A stretch of 39,729 nucleotides of DNA. Origin: Elusimicrobiota bacterium (GTDB lineage Bacteria; Elusimicrobiota; UBA8919). Positions 35,031 through 39,729 of this stretch are shown one piece after another. The position numbers and the translations under genes are program-made. The number at the start of each line of letters is the position of its first letter. The stretch's first letter is position 1. The stretch is from contig JACRDL010000103.1 in assembly GCA_016218625.1 (NCBI GenBank), positions 1 through 39,729 of the forward strand. The letters are read 5' to 3'. Under the pieces are notes generated by a model. It was not told the DNA's origin, did not search any database, and saw nothing but the letters and a program-made list of their open reading frames with translations.

Positions 35031-36113
35031 ATGTTTTATTACCTCTATTATTTGTCGGAAAAGTTTTCGCCGCTGAATGTTTTTCAGTATATTACTTTCC
35101 GCGCCGGCGGCGCTATTTTTACTGCCCTTTTGATTTCCATTATTTTCGGTCCGTATCTCATAAAAAAATTAAAGGCATTGAAAATTGAACAAATAATACG
35201 GAGCGACGGTCCTCAGACCCATTTTGCCAAATCCGGCACGCCCACAATGGGAGGATTGGTAATTCTTGTATCACTTGTCATTTCAACGCTTTTATGGGCA
35301 CGGTTTGACAACAGGTTTATATGGATTTTAATTTTTTCTGCACTTTATCTCGGATTTTTAGGTTTTATGGATGATTACCTTAAACTTGTAAAAAAACATT
35401 CTTATGGATTGTCCGCATCAAAAAAAATAATATACATTTCAGTTCTCGGACTTATAATTGCCGCCGTCAATTTTTATAATCCGCCTAATCCGAAATATAT
35501 CACATCCGTTAATATTCCATACTTGAAAGAAACATTTTTGAACCTCGGGATTTTTTATATATTTTTTTCCTATTTTATCGTTATAGGATCTTCAAATGCA
35601 GTAAATCTTACCGACGGGCTTGACGGCTTGGCTGTGGGTTCAATTATTTTTTCAGGGCTTGTTTATGTGGTATTTGCATATGTGTCCGGCAATGCGAAGT
35701 TCGCCAGTTACTTGAAAGTTATACCCGTTTCCGGCGCCGGTGAAATTTGCATATTCTTGACGGCGATGATAGGTGCTGGCTTAGGTTTTTTATGGTTTAA
35801 TTGCCATCCCGCGGAAGTTTTTATGGGTGATACCGGCTCATTGTTTTTAGGCGGCAGCATAGGAATTGTCAGCATTCTTGTAAAACAGGAACTGATTTTA
35901 ATTGTCGTCGGCGGAATATTTGTCGTTGAGGTTTTGTCGGTTCTGCTGCAAGTTAGTTCATATCGGCTAAGACATAAAAGAATTTTCAAAATGGCGCCGC
36001 TTCACCATCATTTCGAACTTACAGGTCTTCCCGAAGAGAAAGTCGTAATAAGATTTTGGATTGTTGCTATAATTCTTGCTCTTCTATCTTTGAGTTCGCT
36101 GAAAATTAGGTGA
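35031..36113 (+). CDS. mraY: Phospho-MurNAc-pentapeptide translocase MraY
   Basis: 360 residues, a polytopic inner-membrane enzyme with about ten hydrophobic segments. Transfers phospho-MurNAc-pentapeptide to undecaprenyl phosphate, forming lipid I. Seen: THFAKSGTPTMGGLVIL, GFMDDYLKL near residues 111-119 (catalytic Asp pair), SSNAVNLTDGLDGLA, and KMAPLHHHFEL near the C-terminus. The start ATG has only a T-run before it and no Shine-Dalgarno sequence, probably because the heptamer repeat replaced that region; an alternative start is not evident. Confidence 0.95.
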   Translation: MFYYLYYLSEKFSPLNVFQYITFRAGGAIFTALLISIIFGPYLIKKLKALKIEQIIRSDGPQTHFAKSGTPTMGGLVILVSLVISTLLWARFDNRFIWILIFSALYLGFLGFMDDYLKLVKKHSYGLSASKKIIYISVLGLIIAAVNFYNPPNPKYITSVNIPYLKETFLNLGIFYIFFSYFIVIGSSNAVNLTDGLDGLAVGSIIFSGLVYVVFAYVSGNAKFASYLKVIPVSGAGEICIFLTAMIGAGLGFLWFNCHPAEVFMGDTGSLFLGGSIGIVSILVKQELILIVVGGIFVVEVLSVLLQVSSYRLRHKRIFKMAPLHHHFELTGLPEEKVVIRFWIVAIILALLSLSSLKIR

Positions 36114-36261
36114 AGCGATGAAGACGGATGAGAAACACGGATGAAAACGGATGGCGTCACGGATTCAGAAAAAGACGACGCAAACGGATAAAATCGCGGA
36201 TATAAACGGATTTTTATCTGTCTGAATCTGCGTTTCTATCCGTTTGAATCGTTGTTAAAAA
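36114..36261 (+). repeat. ACGGAT-rich repeat region with inverted repeat, mraY-murD spacer
   Basis: The spacer consists of recurring ACGGAT/CGGATG units on the + strand, then their complements (ATCCGTTT). A long inverted repeat pairs 36,181-36,201 with 36,226-36,246 at 18 of 21 positions. No gene is visible. It is the only sizable break in the otherwise overlapping murE-murG run and may form a large hairpin in the operon transcript. Confidence 0.7.
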
Positions 36262-37530
36262 ATGAAAAAAAACTGGAAAAAAGTTGCTGTTTTGGGCGCC
36301 GCGAAAACCGGTATTTCCTGTGCCAATTATTTTTCCAAAAAAGGTGCTGATGTTCTTTTAAGTGAGACAAAGCTGAAAAATGATATTCAAATAAAAAATT
36401 TATCAAAAAAAGTTGAACTTGAATTCGGCGATCACTCTCAAAAAATATTATCCTGCGATTTAATCATACCAAGTCCAGGCGTGTCCGGTGATATTCCAAT
36501 TTTACTTTCCGCAAAAAAAAAAGACATTGAGATTCTTTCCGATATTGAGATTTTTTTCCTTTTTGCAAAATACAAAATGATTATTGCCATAACTGGCACC
36601 AACGGAAAGACGACTACGACTTCAATGGTCGGCGAAGCACTTTCCGATGCTGGTTACAAAAATATTGTTTGCGGAAACATAGGCGCACCCGTCTGCGATT
36701 TTATTGAAAAATCCGACGCTCAAACATACATAGTTATGGAGGTTTCAAGTTATCAACTGGAATATACGAAAAATTTCACTCCGCATATATCTGCTGTTTT
36801 GAATATTACGCCCGACCATTTACATCGGCACAAAACGATGGAAAATTATGCGGATATAAAATCAAAGATATTTACCAACCAAAAAAAGAATGACTTTTGC
36901 ATACTTAATAAAGACGATGAATTATGCCTAAAACTTTCCCAAAAGTGCAGTTCGAATATCAGATTTTTTTCTGCAAAAGAAAATAAAAAAGAGTTAAATC
37001 TTAAAATTCCGGGCGTGCATAACATAGAAAATGCGCTTGCTTCAATTGAAATGCTAACCTGTGCCGGTCTTTCCAAAAAAACTATTTTAAGGTCACTGTC
37101 GAATTTTAATGGTGTAGAACATCGTCTTGAATTCGTAAGAGAAATTAACGAGGTAAAATACATAAATGATTCAAAAGGCACAAATGTATCATCAACATTA
37201 GTTGCCATAAAATCTTTCAGTCAACCGATTATTTTAATTCTCGGCGGGCGTGATAAAGGTTCTCCGTATACGCCGTTGATTCCGCTTATTAAAAATAATG
37301 TAAAGAAAATTATTGCAATCGGCGAAGCGAAGAAAAAAATATTCACCCAACTGAAAGATGCAACGGATATAATTTTGCTCGATAATGTAGAAGCAGCGGT
37401 TAAAAAAGCGAGAGAAATTGCCGTCGTCGGTGATGTTGTTATGTTATCGCCCGCGTGTGCATCTTTTGATCAGTTTAAAAACTACGAAGAGAGGGGAAAG
37501 TTTTTTAAGAAGGTAGTGAATAATTTATGA
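36262..37530 (+). CDS. murD: UDP-MurNAc-L-Ala-D-Glu ligase MurD
   Basis: 422 residues. Adds D-glutamate to UDP-MurNAc-L-Ala. Seen: VAVLGAAKTGISCANYF N-terminal dinucleotide-like loop, IPSPGV, ATP loop ITGTNGKTTTT near residue 111, EVSSYQLEY, LNITPDHLHRH, INDSKGTN, LGGRDKGS and LSPACASFDQFKNYEERG. The start has no strong ribosome-binding site after the repeat-rich spacer. The stop overlaps the ftsW start by 4 nt. Confidence 0.95.
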   Translation: MKKNWKKVAVLGAAKTGISCANYFSKKGADVLLSETKLKNDIQIKNLSKKVELEFGDHSQKILSCDLIIPSPGVSGDIPILLSAKKKDIEILSDIEIFFLFAKYKMIIAITGTNGKTTTTSMVGEALSDAGYKNIVCGNIGAPVCDFIEKSDAQTYIVMEVSSYQLEYTKNFTPHISAVLNITPDHLHRHKTMENYADIKSKIFTNQKKNDFCILNKDDELCLKLSQKCSSNIRFFSAKENKKELNLKIPGVHNIENALASIEMLTCAGLSKKTILRSLSNFNGVEHRLEFVREINEVKYINDSKGTNVSSTLVAIKSFSQPIILILGGRDKGSPYTPLIPLIKNNVKKIIAIGEAKKKIFTQLKDATDIILLDNVEAAVKKAREIAVVGDVVMLSPACASFDQFKNYEERGKFFKKVVNNL

Positions 37531-38621
37531 AACAACCGAAATTTTACAATCACTGGGTTTTAATAATTGTGCTTGCCTTGGTTTCTATAGGCATTGTTAT
37601 GGTTTTATCGGCAAGCGGCGGTATGGCGGATTACAGATATGGCAGTCCGGCGAAATTTTTTTTGAAACAGGTATTATGGGTTGTGCTTGGAATTTTTTCA
37701 TTGCTTTTTTTCTCTGTATTTGATTACAATAAACTAAAAAAGTTCGTCGTCCCGCTTCTGATTTTTACCGTTTTACTTTTAATTTCAGTTTTGCTTTTCG
37801 GAACTACTGTCAGCGGGGCAAAAAGATGGTTGAGATTCGGCCCGGTAGGTTTCCAACCCTCTGAAATAGCGAAAATAACTGTCATTATTTTTCTTGCTTG
37901 GTATATTGACAGACGAACCAGCAAAATAAAAAATTTCAATGACGGCCTCCTTAAACCTTTTTTTGTCGTCGGTTTTATATTGATTTTAATATTTTTAGAG
38001 CGGGATTTCGGAGTGCCGTTTCTCATTTTTATGATAACAGTTTTCCTTTTATTTGTCGGCGGAGCGAATTATTTGTATATTATTTTTGCGGCCGCTGCTG
38101 CTGTTCCGGTTGTAATTTATGCCGTAATAAAAGAGCCGTACCGTCTAAAAAGAATAACAACTTTTCTTAATCCGTGGGCAGACCCGCAGGGCGCAGGTTA
38201 CCAACTTGTTCAGTCGCTTATTGCTATGGGTTCAGGAGGATTATTCGGTACGGGATTAGGCAAATCAATAGTGAAGATGCTTTTTTTACCCGATCCGCAT
38301 ACCGATTTTATATTTCCGATTATCGGGGAGGAATTCGGTTTCATAGGGACGATGCTTATTTTATCGCTGTTTTTCGCGTTGTTCATATTCGGAATAAAAA
38401 TTGCGGTGAATGCAAAGAATCTGTTCGGCCAACTTCTCGCATTCGGAATAACCGTTATGATTACTTTACAGGCACTCATCAATATGTCGGTAAGTGTGGG
38501 GGTAATACCTACGAAGGGACTTCCGCTTCCATTTATATCGTTCGGCGGATCATCCATATTGGTTATCTTAACATCTGTCGGTATATTATTAAATATCGGC
38601 AAACAACTTAAAAATGAATAA
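37527..38621 (+). CDS. ftsW: Septal peptidoglycan glycosyltransferase FtsW (SEDS family)
   Basis: 364 residues, about ten membrane segments. Polymerises lipid II at the septum with FtsI. Seen: VLSASGGMADYRYG near the N-terminus, GAKRWLRFGPVGFQPSEIAK, QSLIAMGSGGLFGTGLG, LPDPHTDFIFPIIGEEFGF near residue 254 and PTKGLPLPFISFGGSS near 325. Sits between murD and murG, overlapping both, the typical ftsW position. Confidence 0.95.
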   Translation: MKQPKFYNHWVLIIVLALVSIGIVMVLSASGGMADYRYGSPAKFFLKQVLWVVLGIFSLLFFSVFDYNKLKKFVVPLLIFTVLLLISVLLFGTTVSGAKRWLRFGPVGFQPSEIAKITVIIFLAWYIDRRTSKIKNFNDGLLKPFFVVGFILILIFLERDFGVPFLIFMITVFLLFVGGANYLYIIFAAAAAVPVVIYAVIKEPYRLKRITTFLNPWADPQGAGYQLVQSLIAMGSGGLFGTGLGKSIVKMLFLPDPHTDFIFPIIGEEFGFIGTMLILSLFFALFIFGIKIAVNAKNLFGQLLAFGITVMITLQALINMSVSVGVIPTKGLPLPFISFGGSSILVILTSVGILLNIGKQLKNE

Positions 38622-39684
38622 AATACACAGAAAAATTCTTATTGCAGTATCATCCACGGGAGGGCATATATATCCCGGAGTCGCATTGGCTGCTACACTT
38701 AAAAAAAAAGGGTGGGATGTTTTTTTTGTCGGAAAGAAATCTGAAATAATTGCAAAAGAGGGTTACAGGTTTTATGTCCTATCATCCGTCGGATATCCTC
38801 GGGCGTTGTCATTCAATACGCTTATTTTTTTAGTGAAAATTTTTTACTCAATAATTCAGTCAATAAAAATTTTGGTGAAGGAAAAACCAAGTGTTGTAAT
38901 AGGTTTCGGCGGATATGTTTCATTTCCTGCAATTTTTAGTGCGCGGCTTTTGAACATACCGTCAGTAATTCATGAACAGAATTTTATACCTGGACTTGCA
39001 AATAAACTTTCGGCAAAATTCGCCAATAAGATATGTATAAGTTTTGAGGATTCAAAAAAATATTTTCCGTCTAAAAAAGTGGTTTTTACCGGCAATCCTG
39101 TCCGTCAAGAAATTCTAAATATAGCAAGACCACTTCCAACTTCCCACTTCCCACTTACGGTTTTAATTTTCGGCGGAAGTCAGGGTGCACACAATATAAA
39201 TATTGCTTTGATAAATTCGCTGGCTAAGTTATTATCTATAAAAGAAAAAATAAGGTTTATTCATATAACCGGCGAAAATGATTTTGAAATTGTGAAGAAT
39301 GCTTATAAAAACAATGGTTTTACGGCGGAGGTCCACAAATATCTTTACAACATTGAGACGGCTTATAAAAATGCCTCGCTTGTGGTATGTCGTGCCGGTG
39401 CAACAACAATTGCCGAGTTAATCGTATTAAAAATGCCTGCAATTTTAATTCCTTACCCGTATTCAACGGAAAACCATCAAAAGGCAAATGCCGACTATCT
39501 TTCCATAAATGGCTGTGCAGTTGTCATAGAAGAAAAAGAAATTTCGGAAAAAGAACTGTCAGGGCAAATCCTTCAATTAATAAATAATCCCGAAACGCTC
39601 GCCAAAATGTCTGAATCGTATAAAAAAATATCTTATCCCGACCCCATAAAAACATTTCTTGATTTAATAGAAAAACCTGTCTAA
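38614..39684 (+). CDS. murG: UDP-GlcNAc:lipid I GlcNAc-transferase MurG
   Basis: 356 residues, full length. Converts lipid I to lipid II on the inner face of the membrane. Seen: SSTGGHIYPGVALA (usually GGTGGH; the first glycines are replaced here), GFGGYVSFPAIFSA, HEQNFIPGLANK, FTGNPVR, LIFGGSQGAHNIN, CRAGATTIAEL and PYPYSTENHQKANADYL. Between the two domains, residues about 173-182 (PLPTSHFPLT) are encoded by a CCCACTT heptamer repeat (39,130-39,156). Overlaps ftsW by 8 nt. The next gene of the cluster begins beyond the window. Confidence 0.95.
   Translation: MNKIHRKILIAVSSTGGHIYPGVALAATLKKKGWDVFFVGKKSEIIAKEGYRFYVLSSVGYPRALSFNTLIFLVKIFYSIIQSIKILVKEKPSVVIGFGGYVSFPAIFSARLLNIPSVIHEQNFIPGLANKLSAKFANKICISFEDSKKYFPSKKVVFTGNPVRQEILNIARPLPTSHFPLTVLIFGGSQGAHNINIALINSLAKLLSIKEKIRFIHITGENDFEIVKNAYKNNGFTAEVHKYLYNIETAYKNASLVVCRAGATTIAELIVLKMPAILIPYPYSTENHQKANADYLSINGCAVVIEEKEISEKELSGQILQLINNPETLAKMSESYKKISYPDPIKTFLDLIEKPV
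39130..39156 (+). repeat. Heptamer tandem repeat (CCCACTT) inside murG
   Basis: Units CCACTT, CCAACTT, CCCACTT, CCCACTT. Read on the other strand this is the AGTGGGA/AGTGGTA family seen at 26,001-26,028. It stays in the murG frame, in the linker between the two domains. Confidence 0.8.
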
Positions 39685-39716
39685 ATAGTTTCTGTTGAAA
39701 AACTAACAGAAACTAT
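39685..39716. repeat. 32-bp hairpin directly after murG
   Basis: Perfect 12-bp arms ATAGTTTCTGTT (39,685-39,696) and AACAGAAACTAT (39,705-39,716) around an 8-nt loop, the same geometry as the element at 29,972-30,003. No T-run follows. It starts at the murG stop; a possible ATG for a next gene overlaps its end at 39,715, but too little sequence remains to judge. Confidence 0.6.
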
Positions 39717-39729
39717 GATGACGGCGATA

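Noticed and set aside
38174-38611. 145-codon frame inside ftsW
   Set aside because: Shadow of the ftsW frame; composition is Arg/Tyr/Ile-rich and lacks any domain.

Overview
The window looks like a chromosomal piece of an uncultured Gram-negative bacterium from a little-studied phylum. Evidence for an outer membrane: a lipoprotein, a PorV/UPF0164-type outer-membrane protein, and a giant multidomain surface protein whose C-terminal domain resembles type IX-type sorting domains. MurE carries the DNPR motif of meso-diaminopimelate-adding enzymes. An Elusimicrobiota-like or related candidate-phylum origin is only a guess; no marker gene here fixes the taxonomy. Base composition is uneven: the giant gene is visibly richer in G+C than the A+T-rich genes after it.

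Layout. (1) 1-19,074: the 3' 17.6 kb of a giant surface protein gene (more than 5,860 codons, 5' end outside the window), a small zinc-ribbon protein gene and a PorV-like gene, all on the + strand and closely packed. (2) About 19,075-25,745: an A+T-rich accessory stretch with a dGTPase-like HD hydrolase, two short genes with strong ribosome-binding sites (one a lipoprotein), an ERCC4-type nuclease gene split by an IS1380-family element (18-bp inverted repeats, 5-bp target duplication; removing the element restores one frame), a pRiA4b ORF-3-like gene, a Mth938-like gene and a small winged-helix gene. (3) 25,918-28,364: a housekeeping run of tRNA(CAT), nth (endonuclease III), tRNA-Val(CAC), a coiled-coil zinc-ribbon protein, ribonuclease HI and the RNase P RNA gene rnpB. 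Several of these overlap: the nth stop lies inside tRNA-Val, and the rnpB P1 helix begins inside the RNase HI gene. (4) 28,461-39,684: a complete-looking front part of the dcw (division and cell wall) cluster, mraZ-rsmH-ftsL-ftsI-murE-murF-mraY-murD-ftsW-murG, with a consensus promoter and a decamer MraZ-type operator in front of mraZ. It makes the UDP-MurNAc-pentapeptide, lipid I and lipid II, and the septal synthase pair FtsW/FtsI.

The most unusual signal is small palindromic repeats that have entered genes. One element (CCCCGTTAGA at its left end, a near-complementary right end) sits in frame inside murE and adds about 30 residues; a 32-bp relative lies between rsmH and ftsL. A second 43-bp hairpin family occurs inside rnpB and again just before the mraZ start, with a compensatory base-pair change between the copies. 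Heptamer tandem repeats occur at the start of nth, at the end of murF and inside murG. This resembles, by analogy only, the Rickettsia palindromic elements that insert in frame into genes. A second unusual point is a ComEA-like helix-hairpin-helix segment lodged inside an Ig-like repeat of the giant surface protein.
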